This document shows, piece after piece, positions 1 to 13,599 of a stretch of DNA of 64,000 nucleotides. The DNA is from Blasia pusilla (taxonomy: Eukaryota; Marchantiophyta; Marchantiopsida; Blasiales). Location: positions 22,816,001-22,880,000 of the forward strand of contig CM114273.1 in NCBI GenBank assembly GCA_050084515.1, given 5' to 3'. The position numbers were made by a program, and so were the translations under genes. Under the pieces are notes generated by a model. The model ran no database searches and was not told the DNA's origin. It saw nothing but the letters and a program-made list of their open reading frames with translations. Every line of letters begins with the position of its first letter. The stretch's first letter is position 1.

Positions 1-2158
1 TTGGAGGGATGGATGACCCAGAGGATGCTCGCGGTGCAGGCAGTCGGCTGGCATCAGCGGATCCCTATTTCGGAATGAATATTCCCAAGTAGCGATGGAC
101 ACCACGCCACGAGGACGAATGGAACCTGCAGACCCCATAAAGTATTCCGAGGGGGTGAGATCCGGAAAGTCAGAAACACCTTAACTTCAATTTCCATACG
201 GAATGTACTACTGCTTCGTAGAGGAAGGAAGCCTAGATCCCGGCCTCTCTTTCGCGCAGTCTCCAGGAAACTGCCAGTTTCCATAAACCTGGAAGTCTCC
301 ATCCGGAAGCTCGCGCAAGTGGAATTCCATTGGAACAATACAATAATGGACACACACCTGTGTCGGAGTCATCCATCGACGTCACCCGATCCGAGCCCGG
401 CGTGATTCGCTCACGCACTAGAATCAAACCAGATGGGAGAACCGAAAGTTCCGTAGTTTTGTTCCAACTTCCACCGCAGTTCTTTCACTCTGCGAGTCTG
501 CATCTTTGATTCTTTCTTTCTTTCTGTGAGATGGGAGTGTCAGTGACAGTTGCAGTCGCAGTCGCACATTTGGAGGGCTGGGGACACAGGCAGTCAGGCG
601 GACGCGCGAGATCTCTGATCTTCCCGTTCCGTAGGACCAGGAGCGTAATATTCTCACTTCTTCTGCCTTTTAAGATCATCGCCACGAGACGTACCTACGC
701 TATTGTAGCATGTACATACGGTACCGGAAGGGTGAAGAATTCGAGAGACCTCCACCGAATCCATATAATCTCACGTTGCCAGATGGGCGAGGGCTAGCGG
801 GGGTGGCACACTGACTGATCTGGAATTCGAAATGCGCATGAAGGAACTGTGCGAAGAGAAATTGGCGGGCGCCATCTTGTGAGACGCGGCCAAGAGACAG
901 ACGCACATAGAATCATGGCAGTCATGAAGAGCGGTGTCAGAATTGTCGCGCTGAGCTGCACGTTGGGAGATCGTGCGTTGGGCTCAAGCATGCCATCTCA
1001 TCACATATCCGGACAACCTGAATCACGCCTTCCCATGCCCATTTCCGAGTCGCTCCCAGACTCATAGCGCAATCCCTCCCCATTGGGATCCCACTCGAAT
1101 TAAAAAAACCATTCGGCGACTTTTTCACCACGTGCTTTCTCTACTGATGCGCGCAGGACGCCCCCCTTCTCCGAGGCGCGTCCTCGTTCCGTCGCTGACA
1201 GTTGGAGAGCGGATGATCCGCCTCCACCCCAAACAGGATCGCGAATCGACAGTGGTACTATCCGTGGTGCGCTCTCGGACAGATAGTGCAACCGCCATTT
1301 CAGTGAAAACTTGCACAACGTGAGATGTGGGACTCAACCAGTGGACCCGAGAGTGGAGAGGGGTATTTCCGGGATCTGGGACCTCACCACTCCATCCCAA
1401 TGGCTTCACTCAGCAGCTCAGCCCTACTCCAATTCCTCCTGATCGCAATTTCCCAGGATCTCTAGAACCGTTTCCCGGTGGGGTAGTATTCTTCCGAATT
1501 ACTTCTTGCCGTCGAATCTATTCTCAGTTTCGAAACCGGAAGCTGCTATTAATAAGCGTATGGGACGGGAGCCAATCAATGGTGAACACAGCGTATATTT
1601 TAAGCATTTCTATGCAATTCTGCGCTCACGAAAGCTGACAATTTAGAACTATACATACCTGTATATATAATTCTCAACTCTCCGCCTCTCTCGCTCGGTG
1701 CTCGCGGGTCAACATTGCCGAATCGACATATCTAAACTCAGAGTTCCCCGCGAACCGCACAGTGGTTTAAGAAAGGCGCCAACTGATTCGACAACATATG
1801 GATGGCCTCTCTCGCCCAAGGCTTCATCCAAACCGAAGCCCTTCCTTCACAACTCTGCCGGGTGCCATATAGACCTTGTGAACGTTGATCGCAAGGGGCG
1901 AGCACTAGTATCTCACGAGACGGTGCGCGCGAAGTTCATCCGCGAAACCTCCGTCGTGATATGGACGCAGGCATGTACCTCGCTCCTACCCTCACCTGCT
2001 TGATTGGTATCGTCAGCCGCCGTGTGATTGTCGTGAATGAATGAATGAATGTGCGGGTGGGTCTAGTAGTAGTTTCGAGGTTGGATTGTGCGTCTGTCCG
2101 TGGCAAGCATCCGAGCCCGAGGAAGGTCTGTGGCAGGATTGCTGACCTCTGTTTCGCG
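1..2158. other. Gene-poor stretch, nothing recognised
   Basis: I find no reading frame here with recognisable domains and no convincing set of splice-joined exons. All open frames are short (about 116 codons at most) and of biased composition on both strands. Around 1650-1680 there is a short AT-rich patch, and ATGAATGA repeats occur at 2034-2050, just upstream of the zinc-finger gene. Part of the last 150 bases may be 5' leader or promoter of that gene. Confidence 0.4.
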
Positions 2159-3587
2159 ATGCCTGCGCTGGTTGCAGATTCATGTGACCGCTGTACACGC
2201 TCTTTGACACTCACTTGGTATGTACCGGACCACGATTTGTGCTACTCGTGTTTCGCCAAGGAGAATTCGTCTGCGCCATGGTATGCATACGACACGCCGG
2301 TGTCGGAAGTGCGCTGCAATGGGTGTGGGCTGATGGTGGACGGAATTAAGTATACCCCCGCGACCAATCTTTGTCACGGCTGTTTTTCTCAAACCGATGA
2401 CATTGAACACGCACCTTACAGACTCACCAATTCGGGATCGTTTCCACTTCAACCTGGCAGCCCCGTTAGCTCGTGCAGGCTGGAGCAGAGCTGTAAGTAT
2501 TCTTCAATGTCTTTCGAGTCTCCGTAATTTCACTTACTCTCTGTCTCACATGTGATGATTCATATGATGATTCCCGATCGATTGGGATTGAGCGATTGAG
2601 CAAGGTAAGAGCACCTGGGGCATATCAACACAATTTCGTTCTCGATCTATTGCAAGTTTACATCTGGTTTGTGGGTGGAGACTGATATGAGTATTGCAGG
2701 TTCGAGCTCCTGGTCCTGCGACGAGTGCAAGGTCCAGCTCATGGGAACTTGGTATAGACCCGACTATGATCTGTGCTACGGATGCTACAAGAAACGACTT
2801 CCCATGAGCGCGAGATGGTACGCTTATGAGGGTGCACAATCCAGTGAGACTCAATGCGACGAATGCAAAGTCATAATCAACGGGGTGAAACTAACGATGT
2901 CGTATGATATTTGCCAAACATGCGCTCAAAGCAAACCATTGTATGCACCGCTCAAGTGTGATTATCGACCATCCAATTCGCGCTCCTGTCCAGATGCCCT
3001 TGGCGCTGTGGTCATCAGATTCTGGCCTGCTCGTAAGTTCCACCATCATCAATCTGTTCATTGATCATTTGCCTTTCTTGTATACGATCGAGAATTCAAA
3101 TCGAGATTTCCGAAGACTCATTGTCCGTGGGTTCGAAGTCTTCGTTACTCGCTTGGACATCGGGTGGCTGACACTTCGCCTGTGGATTCCCATCATTGCA
3201 GCTTCTGTTGACCACAAGCTAGCAGGGGTCCCAACTCCTCATCTAGTCTTGATTGCCACTCACTACGCTGCATCAGCTCGCACTTCCTCGTTCAAAATCT
3301 ACAACGACGTCGTAGAAGTAGGTCGCGACGCTGCTCTGAGCTTCGTCACCAACTCGCAATCATGTCTCTCGGTAACCAAGGCTTGGAAGGGACTCCGCAA
3401 CAGCAAGGACAAGAAAGACAAGAAAATTCTCAAATGGGTGGAGGAGGAGTTGAAAGTGCGTGAAGCTCACTTTCATGATCCGGATTGTCAGTTCCCTCTC
3501 ATGGGAGGTGTTCAACACGCGGCGAGGGCATTCTTATCCACCATAGACGGCCAACAGCTAGTGAAGGATTTGCTCTCGCACAAATGA
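2159..3587 (+). CDS. Protein with two tandem cysteine-rich (ZZ/LIM-like) zinc modules, 3 exons
   Basis: I join exons 2159-2492, 2700-3032 and 3202-3587. Both introns are GTAAGT-type donors with CAG acceptors, and the sum (1053 nt) gives an uninterrupted 350-residue protein. Exons 1 and 2 each encode a module of about 85 residues with a pattern such as CDxC..L..TWYxPDxDLCYxCx, then a WYAY motif, then a second CxxC..C..C set. The modules are clearly diverged copies of each other. Exon 3 encodes about 128 residues without cysteine pairs, containing a Lys-rich stretch (KDKKDKK) and probable helices. The paired cysteines suggest zinc binding and protein-protein contacts, but I do not recognise a named family and assign no function. 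The frame is also open from an ATG at 2045; I preferred 2159 because the upstream stretch is low in information. No signal peptide or membrane segment is evident. Confidence 0.7.
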
Positions 3588-6500
3588 TCTCCACCCACTT
3601 AAATTGTATTAGTGCGACTCGAGCACCAACCTCCTCCATCTGAACCTATACGTCGTCACTTAGGCATCCGAAATGTGCTCATGTCTGGGCGCATACCTTG
3701 CAGACGCAACTTGTTAGCATGACCTCTTGGGTCCTCGAACCTAAATCTGTAAACGAGATGTCACAATTGTCCCGTCGACAATTACGGACGCAATCTGGGG
3801 CTTTCCGCGGCACTGATACCCGCCTTAGGCTCCTGCACGTATAGATCAGCCTCTCCCAGTTCAGTCAGCTATGGGCAGATCTGTATTAGCATAATACGGG
3901 AATTCACCTCTCTCGAATCTCTGTATGGTCCTGTCATCAGCGAGCAAATGTTCGCATAGATTTGCGAGGTCAAGACGCGGGGTACTCGTGCACCACATCA
4001 TCTAGATCTGTGAAAGTGGGATCCGGAATACTCTGGCACCAAATCCCGTTTTGTTCGAAGTAGATGCGGTATTGCCTACCATCCCGGTCTCTGTGAAGCG
4101 GGTGCTGTCGCTCTTCTAGATTCTTGCAGACAAGACATGGACGCTGAGATATAATCTACATTTCAACAACTTAACAAGAAGATTTTTTACTCATTTCGTA
4201 GCGTGCGCTGTCCTGTGCACTATCTCACAGATGGCGTAGCTTCTTCAGGGAACTACGAGTTCACACGAATTAGGTCCTCTTCTGGTCGTGAAATTGGTTG
4301 GTTTTATTCTTCTTAATCTTAAGCGGTGTAGGTCGATCAATCGAGTCCATGTCGGTTCCGTCGCTCACAAGATGCATTCGACTATCTGATCCATGGATGA
4401 TCACTCCGACATGGTCCGAAATCTTCGAGGGTCGAAGACCTTGTCTAACTAACATTCATTGTGATTGTATCATTGTACATGACGATCTCGTGCAAATTGC
4501 AGGCAGCGTGTTGCTCGACTGAGAAATAAATTTGGCAGCCGTGATGTTCGTCTAATGCATCCCTCCGACAAACCTGGTGCCGCATCCTCGACTTTGCGGA
4601 AGTACCCATCCCATGGGTAGACCTCACAATATCACGAATTCCGTGCAGAAACCCACTGGATTCAACCCACCCAGTAGCGTCGATCCCAGAGCTCCACCGC
4701 CGACGGCTACGCATACTCACGAGAACGGTTCATCGTTATTCCAATCGTCGATCCTCTATAGTTTCAGATTTCTCTTCGAAATTAGTACTTTTGGTTCGAG
4801 ATCTAACTCCACTGTCTCACGGATGGCTATAACACCCACCAACCTTAGAAGATTTACATTCTCAGATATCATTTTGATGTTGTGTGAGAACTGAATCAGT
4901 TACACCAAATCCCTCAGTAGAGGTGGGTCCAACCATCCTCTTTCGCAAGGTTACGTGGAGGCCGTAAGATTTTTAGTGTTGGCCAGTGCTGGTTGGACTC
5001 TGCAAGCGCGAGGAGCTCTTCCTGACTAACTAGCTAGGCGATGATATCTCAAGCATACGGTCGAGAGTGTCGGTGTTTTTAGACAGCATCGAACCACAAG
5101 TGACGACTCAGATTAGCTATACGCAAACATGCTTGTGAAGCATGTATCGTCTACGCAAAATCCAACGGCGATGTAATCCTCTACACGAAACGACATCCGC
5201 TGCGCTCTGGACGAAATCACGCTAAGCACGGTCAGATTGATTTGTGAGAAGTGATTCCTTATCCACTAGCTATTCCTGAGTCCGTGTCCGAGAGACCACC
5301 GTCACCCGCCCTGACGACTAGCTCTGGCAGCCCTGAAGTGACTTGCGCGGAGAGAGTCTCATTTCTTGGCTCCTGAGAATATGAGTCTCTATTATCATCG
5401 GCAGATGCTCTCATGTATCGTTTCTCCTGGCTCTCCAAGACGACCCAACTCTCCAAGATTCGTAGACTACCCTCGCTCCCCACCCTCCATGGCACCGTCG
5501 TTCACCACGGATCTCGACCGCGAGACGGGGATCCACTTCAGGAAGCAGCATAGTCGCCAAGCCCTGTAACGCTGTGACGCTTCCGTCCACCCTTCAACCC
5601 CACTCGGCATGTGCTGAAAGTACGCATCGGAACCTGATTTTTGCGTCGCAAGGGAGTGAGTTTTATCAGATGCAAGGCCTTGCGCCAACCAACCCACTAT
5701 TCCACGCGGAGAAATCAAGCGCGCATGCTTGCCTTCTCCCATTGGCAAAAGCGACGATGGGCACGCTTGGAAGGCTTTCAATGCCATGTGCGTTCTCGTC
5801 CACCTCGAAACATGCGTCCACGTGCGTGCACTCTCTTGGAATTTAGAACTCCTGAGAGATGAACCCTTAACCCGAACTTTCGCCTTCACGTGATGAGATC
5901 CGTTCCGAAACTACGGCTTCTGATTTAGGAGTCGCGTTTAGGAGTAGGAGGCGCAAGATGCTCGATCAGTCCAGCAAAGCCTTTTGGCGAATCCGCCGCG
6001 CCATGGCTTTTCGGTTGTGGTTGCCGGTATGGCGAGCGAATGCTGACAGAAGTGGTGGGCGTGTTGAGGGGCTGGCTCGAGGGGTGGAGGTGGCAGCCGT
6101 GTCTATCTTGCACGATCGATCCATGTCCAGTCGTGCATCCGTTCTGTGCACTAAACGTGACATTCCGTGTCTTGCTGAGGAGATCTGATGGAACCCATTT
6201 CCACATTAACGTCGTCATTGATCCCGTAGGAACAGTGAATTGATACTAGTTGAGGGTGTGGTTCCTTTTTTTCTTGGTTAGTTCTGGAGGATCGATAATC
6301 CGTTCAGGAATGTAAGAGCGTCACTTGCTATTTTCTAGTTTCTCTTCCAAGATTCGTTTTTCAAGACTGTTGAGATTCAAGGTACAGGGCAGACCGAAAT
6401 GAAACATACAAGGGTGGGACTAAAGGGTACATGATGACAACAAAAATTTACGAAGGGTATAATATAGAAAGATGGGAGCCTTTTACGTCTAGGACTTCCA

Positions 6501-7753
6501 ACCCTTCCGTTGTGCGTCCCCCAAATGTCACACCTATGCTTTGTGGGGGTTTCGCAGTGACACCATCACCTGAGTGAATTTCCTCCCTAGTCGGTTATGC
6601 CGCCAGTAGCTCGCTCCGTCCTCTAATATTCTCATCCCATCTGAATTGGAAATATGAATTCTGCCACCCCAGGCTAAGGCACTTGAGAGGAATCCAGATT
6701 CTTTCCACTAATCATGCATTCTTTGGTATGAAACAAATCTGCAGTTCCACAGGCTCCTCGATTGGTTGCCTATGACTCTTAGATCTGACTGCTGTAGATT
6801 AGATTAGGGTAGTTTGGAAGATCGGTCCGTGTCTAGCTGTGTGTTGGTTACATGGAAGTTCATGGCTAAGAGAGCGTAGGTTGGCAGATCAGTCCGTGTC
6901 CTTGCACATACTTTCACCTGACGAGTGTGGGACAAGCTATCATCGCTTGTCTAGTGGTGTATTTACTACTTTCTCTCCACATAACTTCACCTGACCATGA
7001 AGGATAAGAAAGCGGCTTCTTTCCGATCGGCTAACTCAACCAGTATCAAGTACAGCAGACCTCGGAGCTACGAGGGCGGCCCACTCAAGGGATGATTCAG
7101 ATCTTTCGCTATTATGAAACAAAACCTGATGAGGGCTTTTTTATTTTCCTCGATGATAGTAGCGTTTATCAGGTTACCATTGTTTTTTGAGGTGTCTCTG
7201 TAGTGCCTACCCTCGATATAGCTGATGCCAACAAGCAACCGTTGGCACTTTTTTTGCTACACCCCTGACGCCGCTTCTCTTTTCCGCCAGTCTGGTCCAC
7301 CTTTGTAAGAACAAAAGGTCATTGTACTGCCCTCAAAGCGAGCGATGTTTTCCGCTTCCTAAATAATTGGTGCTATATGAAAAAAGCTCACACTATAGGA
7401 CATTACATGTACACCCAGGTAGAACAAAGTGACATGTAGGCGGTTTCGTAGCCTCAATCCCAGTAAGTCCGAACTTCTGAGGAGTAGACTGTCAGGGAGA
7501 CAGAAAAAGAACATTTCTGTTTTGATATTGAAAACTTCATGTAGCAAAAGGTTCGATCTTATTTTGCACTAGAACAAGACTCCATCAAGTTCTTCACTTT
7601 TGGCTGTCTTATTTCTGTGGCTGGAGATTTTAGTTCCTAGTGGCGTTCACCACTAGCTCCATTGCAACAGCTTGTTTCCTATGAGGAGCACCTACTGCTC
7701 CAGCTCGCTCATGAACCAGCACACCCCGTTTCTAGCATCTCAGGCTTAAGGCA
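3588..7753. other. Intergenic stretch, no gene recognised
   Basis: About 4.1 kb between the zinc-finger gene and the 3' end of the mutase gene. The longest open frame (5467-5889, minus, 140 codons) is rich in Arg/Ser/Trp, lacks a domain and is not joined to neighbours by good splice sites. The last 200 bases before 7754 are probably 3' untranslated sequence of the mutase gene. No transposon domains are visible. Confidence 0.4.
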
Positions 7754-10700
7754 TCAGCTGAAAGTACCTACTCCTCCTGCAAGCTGATGTACAAGGGCTC
7801 CCACTTTTCTAGCTAAGGTATCAGCTGATTCTTGCGTAGCAGCTTCAGCATAAACTCTCACAACGTCCTCTGTACCGGATGGCCTGACGAACGCTCTGCC
7901 TGAATCATAGTTTGCTGCAGAAGAAGACGAGGGGAATGATAACATGAATGATCACGAAAAGACTAATGGAAATTCTTGAATGCCAATAGGCTGTAATATC
8001 ATGACCACAAAGCAACCAATGGCAACAAGTAGTACATACCAATCTCAATATCTATTGCCTCTTGAAGACGACCAGGAGATTTCACCCTGGTCTCTGCAGC
8101 TGTAGTGGTGATGACAGACCGATCCACAACCTTCACCTGATATATCCATGGAATATTATTACAAAGACTAGCAAGGTGTGAAGGAAGCTTTATACTTCTT
8201 GCTGATCTCTGTAATTAACTCCACTACTTTCAAGCATGAGAAATCCAGAACTGTACAAGACAAACTTTCTATGAACTGCTAACCTTCTAATTGATGAAAA
8301 AATCGTCTTCCTACCTTGAGCTGCCTGCTTGGCAAGTCTGTGTACATCGTGTCCCACATCTGTATGGACCAACCCCAGTGTTGCAGGATCAATTCCACCA
8401 TGAGCAGGCCACTCAAAGCATCGCCAACAGCTTGATTAACCAGTTCACTTATGGCCACAAGTCTCTGAGCAGACCGTATTCGGTCATCTACACTTGACAT
8501 CAAGGCGCCACTATATCAGCCAATATGCAGCATCACTTGCCCAAAATATTTCTTCTTGGAATTCAGGGAAGCAGTAGCAAACCTACTCCTCCATTCAAAG
8601 AGTAAAAGATGGACAGAAGAAACGCAGAGATGTCATTTTTGAGCAATATCTCTTCATAAACCACTGCATCTGCTCTTTTGTGATCAAAATGTCAAAACAG
8701 AGGCTCAAACCTGATTTCTTTACACCACCCAACTCTTTCAGCCAAGTTACAAAACTCTCCTTCATCAAAATTGTGCCATGTCCGTTGGCCTCAAAATAGA
8801 TTCCAATATCATACATAGCTGCTTTCTCGTGCAAATGCTTCACTCCAGTAGGAGTGACTACAACTTCGATGCCCAGCACTTGCTGCAAAAAAGTGGTTGA
8901 AGCTCCATTGGCGTAGGCTGTTTGAACAGCCCCAAATTTCACTCCACCATATCCAGGAATCACAATAGTTGCTCCACCCAAGTCTGGAGGATTCATGGGA
9001 GTTGTGACATTAGCCAGATTGTGAAGTTGTTCCTTGATGAATGAAGCAAAAAGAGCCATTATCTTATCTCCATCTAGGAGATGCAAGGTCCCAGGAATCT
9101 TCATTGACGAACTTCCAAAGTAGAAATAAACTAGCCTGTCTGCATCGCCATCAATGCTGACACACCTGCCATTCAACCATAGTAAATCGTTCAATGGTTC
9201 AAAAAATGCAAGGGTCACAAAACCAGCCTTTTCTCTATCAAGGAACAAAATAGAGAACAACGGCACAAAATCTGGATTTCTATACCATTTGAATGGTCCA
9301 CAATGATGTGGACCATTTCTTTCCTCCCCCTTCATCATGGGAGTACGCTCCTCATGCAGCTACCTGACCAAAAGCCAGATCTCTCCTGAACTGGTCAGAT
9401 AATCTAAACGTTTCTCTGGAGATGAAGTTTGTAGCATACCTTCGTCCTAAGTCCCTCGATCCATCAAAATTTTGTGGTAAAACCTTCTCTTTCTGCACAT
9501 AGTCAGCCCCCACAGACTGATTCAAAACCCCTCCTGCCTCCCCACCCGTGTTTCGTAACTCAATATCCACACACTTCAGGCTGTGTTGAAAGTTCAACAG
9601 TTTGCTGGCCCCAACTCCATTTGAACAGTCCACAATAACGCCATCCCTGCTTGCCGTTCCTGTAGGCACAAGGTCCCATAACAATCTGCAGCATTTTCAT
9701 TACTCTAAAAGACTTGAACTCCCTAGGTTACCTTACAAAGTCCATAATATTTGAACTTTGCTAGTAATATGTGGTTCAAATCAGCACAGAACTTATGATT
9801 TCTTTCCAATCAATATCTAAAATACAACTGCTTCAAGCTAGAGGAACGTCACGAAGACAAACATCCAAAAGCTCTCACAAAAGGTAGAAGACCTTCCAAC
9901 CAAATGGTTTAGACAACAGATGCGACTCATTTCAAGGTGATGGTAGCCGTTTTAGAAACCGATACCAAAGTTAACGCGGGTTGGCAGAATATCACAGGTT
10001 GGGAGAACTACCAAGAAGTTACTATCTTACTTTCAACTTTTAAACAAGGAAATGTAGAGAGTCACCTGAAAGCTCTAGAAAGTGTATCATAATACTGTGG
10101 TTCTGTGGCATCACAGCCCTTGTTTGTGGAACGCACCATCCAGTGTAACTGAGGAGTCGTCTGAACTCCTTTATCTTCGGCAACTACGCCCTGCAAGGCC
10201 TCTATGCCCTTGCAAACACAACAAATCACGGCAAAAATTTATTCCTCTGAAAGATCGTTCCTATACAGAAAAAGCCCCCTGACAGTAATGGCTAGGGTCC
10301 GTGCAATCCATTTTCTCCGCCTACGAAATTGCGTCAAGCTGACCTTTCGTCGGGGAAACCTCATTATCATCTAAACATTCAAAATGTTAGCTCGGAGAAC
10401 AACTGTCATCAACAAACAGTAAAGATTCAAGAGCACACAACAGCACAGATATCGGTGCCCCTAGTGCTTAGCCAAGATAAGCGTATCATGTTACCAGCAG
10501 GTCATCAGTTAATTAAACCTTTTTTGCAGCAGCGACCAGTATTTGGCCTGAAGGTCTTGTATCCCTTGCCAGAAGCACCTTTCCTGCTACAGAACCTTTG
10601 ATTTGAATACCTTCTTTCCGCATAATTTCTTCGACGACCTGTGGTACAAATCCCACTTCCCAAACTCAAGCTTGGTTGGAGATTTCATAGATGCTGTCAG

Positions 10701-11609
10701 ATTCAACTGATTCCAAATTAAGGTTGCAGTCATAATACGCATCATCAGCTTCCATTCTCAATATGTACATGAGATTGCGGTCCTTCGCATTACTATCTCC
10801 TTTGTGGTGCTGGCAAGAGGTGACTTGAAATCAGATACTTGAACCAATCTTGGAGATGGATAAGTTCCAACGGTAGGAGTTCTGCACTCGTATGAATCCA
10901 TCGCATTTCACTGTTTTGTATCAGAGCAAAGCGCTAGACTGACCTGTGCAAAAGAATCCGCGTCACCAGCATTGGCCATCCTGTCTGCGTACTCTTCCCA
11001 GTCCACGAGCAGCATACCTCCGTCCGGATCCGAAACTTTTATACCATTGTCTGACATCTGGTTGTGGGAAGCTGTGATCATGAGCCCCGTTACCTTGTTC
11101 GTTTTCAAAGACCTTAAAGCTGCTAGGACACCTGTCCTGAATACAGTAGACATTAAGTGCGATCCATCTGTCCTAAATCCTGCGGTGCCGTAGCAAAACT
11201 TCACTCCTGCATCAAGTAAGGGAATCGGCGGTAAATTCTCTTGCTCCCTCCGTTTCACGAACCAAAACTCCACATTTACTTTCATATTTCCATACAGGAG
11301 TTTCACAGATTGAAAATTACCAACAGGTGGGGGAAACTCTGCGGCACATTCACGCAGCTCGGCAAGAGTGTCAACGTCCATCTCCCAAGACGCCAACGGT
11401 GCACTGGAATCGACCAGATTTGATCGCCTGAAAGAATTCTTAGTGGAGGACGAAGGTACTTCGCAATTCCGTGGCCTCTTAGATCCCTCAGACGACGAAA
11501 GAGAGCACCCAGCTGGGCGTGACACAACTGAGATCGGGAAATTATTCCGGTGTTGGCGAGCTATAGTAGGAAGAAATCCGTGACTCCAAATTCTCAAGCT
11601 ATGCATCAC
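7754..11609 (-). CDS. AGM1: Phosphoacetylglucosamine mutase, 9 exons, complete
   Basis: This enzyme interconverts GlcNAc-6-phosphate and GlcNAc-1-phosphate, the step before UDP-GlcNAc synthesis for N-glycans, GPI anchors and O-GlcNAc. I join 11609-11321, 11206-10944, 10638-10519, 10208-10066, 9685-9440, 9165-8711, 8487-8315, 8136-8040 and 7914-7754. Every joint is GT-AG, all phases agree, and the sum is 1947 nt (648 residues). Visible motifs are YGTAGFR near residue 102, the phosphoserine loop TASHN (Ser143), DTRPSG in exon 3, [10 protein letters not shown] in exon 4, the metal loop DGDADR (359-364), YANG and FEANGHGT in exon 6, and the phosphate-binding RPSGTE (606-611). The family is usually about 550 residues. 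A second Met at 11381 would give 572 residues and aligns with the usual start, so the first 76 residues (Arg/Ser-rich, few acids) may be a targeting extension or leader. A loop before QTAYANG looks longer than I expect. No disabling change was found. Confidence 0.93.
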
Positions 11610-13599
11610 AAAAGAAACTCTTGTCTCTCTTTTATTATCAGCTCATCTGCGACCTGGCAGCACATTCCCAGTTCATCAGGTAGTCTGCCATTCGACATGG
11701 TCATTGGCAATTACAAAGCTCAAGAGATGCTCCTGCAAAGAATTATCCAGTGATACAACTAAACTTACGGCCTTCCGTCCGAAACGGCGAAATCTATTGC
11801 TGATACTTAAATGATCATCCTTCAAACTCACAGAAAACAAACTTTTCGACAAAGAGTGTCTGAACGCCAAGTACGAGATGTTCAAGCCATTTCTCTTAAA
11901 AATCCGCTCGCTGCGGTTGACGATAACACGGACAGGTCCAGCCTTCTCTACCTCTACGATGCTTACTATGAGTTTTACCGTCACACAAGGATCAATTCTG
12001 CAATACTGGCATTCCGCCCTCCTCTGTTTAATAATGCAAGAATTCCCCCCACGAAATCCAAGTTCTCACCTCCCTGATGATTGCTTCAATACTGCGATTG
12101 CAAGTGTCTTCTTCCGCCGCACCACTTGATAGCCTCCCTCTTCCACTAACAACAATCAAACGACTAAAGACATTATTATGCCTTCTCTACCTCCGCAATC
12201 CTGACCCTGAGTTTTCCGGTCAAACGCCGATCAATTCCGCTATATACACGCCAGCATTCCACTCCCCTAGGACAACTCAAATACCGCAACGAAAAACTGC
12301 TTCCCACGAATGCCAGGTGCTCACCTTCAGGCAACTGCGATCTTGTGATTGCAACTGTCCTTTTCCGAAGCCTTCCTCTGCTTCAGCCACGAATCAAACG
12401 AATGCAGCCATCGCTGCAGTCAGCAGCACACTACACCTGTTTGTTTAACGCACGGATCCCTTCCTCTCCAACTCTCTCTCGTCCTCCGCTTGAACTTCAA
12501 TTGGTTATTGTCGAAGGAAAGGAACACGAATATTCTCGACTTTCTTGAAAATCCTGGTAAGAGAAACTTCTCCGTCTATTCATTAGCGTTAGTTATTCTA
12601 AACTATGAATGCCATATGTCTCAAATTTTAATAAGAAAACCTCTCATCTACCGTCTTATCTTCTAATACATGATAGTGACTTCTTGATTTGCAAACATCT
12701 CTTTATTTGACATGTGTTAACCGGGCAGCAAGAAAAATATTTTGTGTCGAGCATGATTAGTCCCTTTACTATCCACTAGTCTACTTAGGACCCGTCCCAT
12801 GCGGTCGACGTCATCATGATCCGGCCCAAGGTCACGGATGTTTGTTGATCTAACGGATGAAAATTTTGGGACCTGAACGGAATTTGCGACGTCAATACAC
12901 AGGGCGCAAGGCTTGCGATCCTATTACCACCTATTTCCAACCGAGGAGGAAGAGATAAGCCTATGATCACAATGACTCCCACTGTGACCATGCAAGGAGC
13001 CGGACGCATGGGACTGGGTCGTTAAAAGCGTTAGTTCTTTTCTTGTGTACATAAAATGGGAAGTAGTACAATACTATGCCATTACTATAGAACTGCATTT
13101 CAAAAACTAGGTGATCACATTGATCTTCTTCAACTTTGCTTTTAGTGGAATATTGGTGGATGTCCGGGAAAGACGTGATGGGTAATCTAAATTACCCACC
13201 ATTGCCTTGGAACTTGTGACCTAGTCGCTTAACAAATGCCCAAGTGATCTCAAGGACATGTGTCAAAAGTAGAAGGAAAGATGTTTGAAAATCTCCCATA
13301 GTAATATAGATGGCTATCCAAATATACGTGGAACGAGTAATTTGTCGCACATGACATACACTAAGTTAGATAAATGGAAATAAAAAGACCCAATATATGG
13401 AGAACATATGTGAAGCAATTAGACACACATCAAATACCTAGTGCTAAAACATCCAAAAATTTGATGGAAAAATAAAAAGAGATAAATTTCTGCTTAAATT
13501 TAGTAATAATGAAACTTTGGCTAAGCTTTTTTTCCCTTTATAATTTGGGAAAAATATGTTATTGTCGATGGCCAAGGCCTTTGCGACAAAAAAAAACAA
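11610..13599. other. Upstream region of the mutase gene; no gene recognised
   Basis: Open frames between 11676 and 12666 on both strands are short and without domains. The region probably contains the promoter and leader of the minus-strand mutase gene. From about 12630 to 12790 lies a dispersed repeat shared with 59.7 kb (listed separately). From about 13050 the base composition turns AT-rich, ahead of the hAT relic. Confidence 0.4.
12630..12790 (+). repeat. Dispersed repeat, copy 1 (shared with 59.66-59.88 kb)
   Basis: Same-order matches to 59.66-59.88 kb include CTTCTTGATT..GCAA, TTGACATGTG, GCAACAAGAAAA-like and GGTTAATCCCTTCACT-like segments. Both copies lack coding potential. I cannot tell whether this is the end of a LINE, an LTR piece or a non-autonomous element; the match is diverged by eye. 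Confidence 0.5.

Noticed and set aside
5467-5889. 140-codon minus-strand frame
   Set aside because: No domain, no good splice partners, and equally long frames occur on the other strand.
9166-9338. Upstream in-frame extension of the DGDADR exon of the mutase gene
   Set aside because: It reads through an intron by chance; a clean CAG acceptor at 9166-9168 joins in phase to the previous exon.
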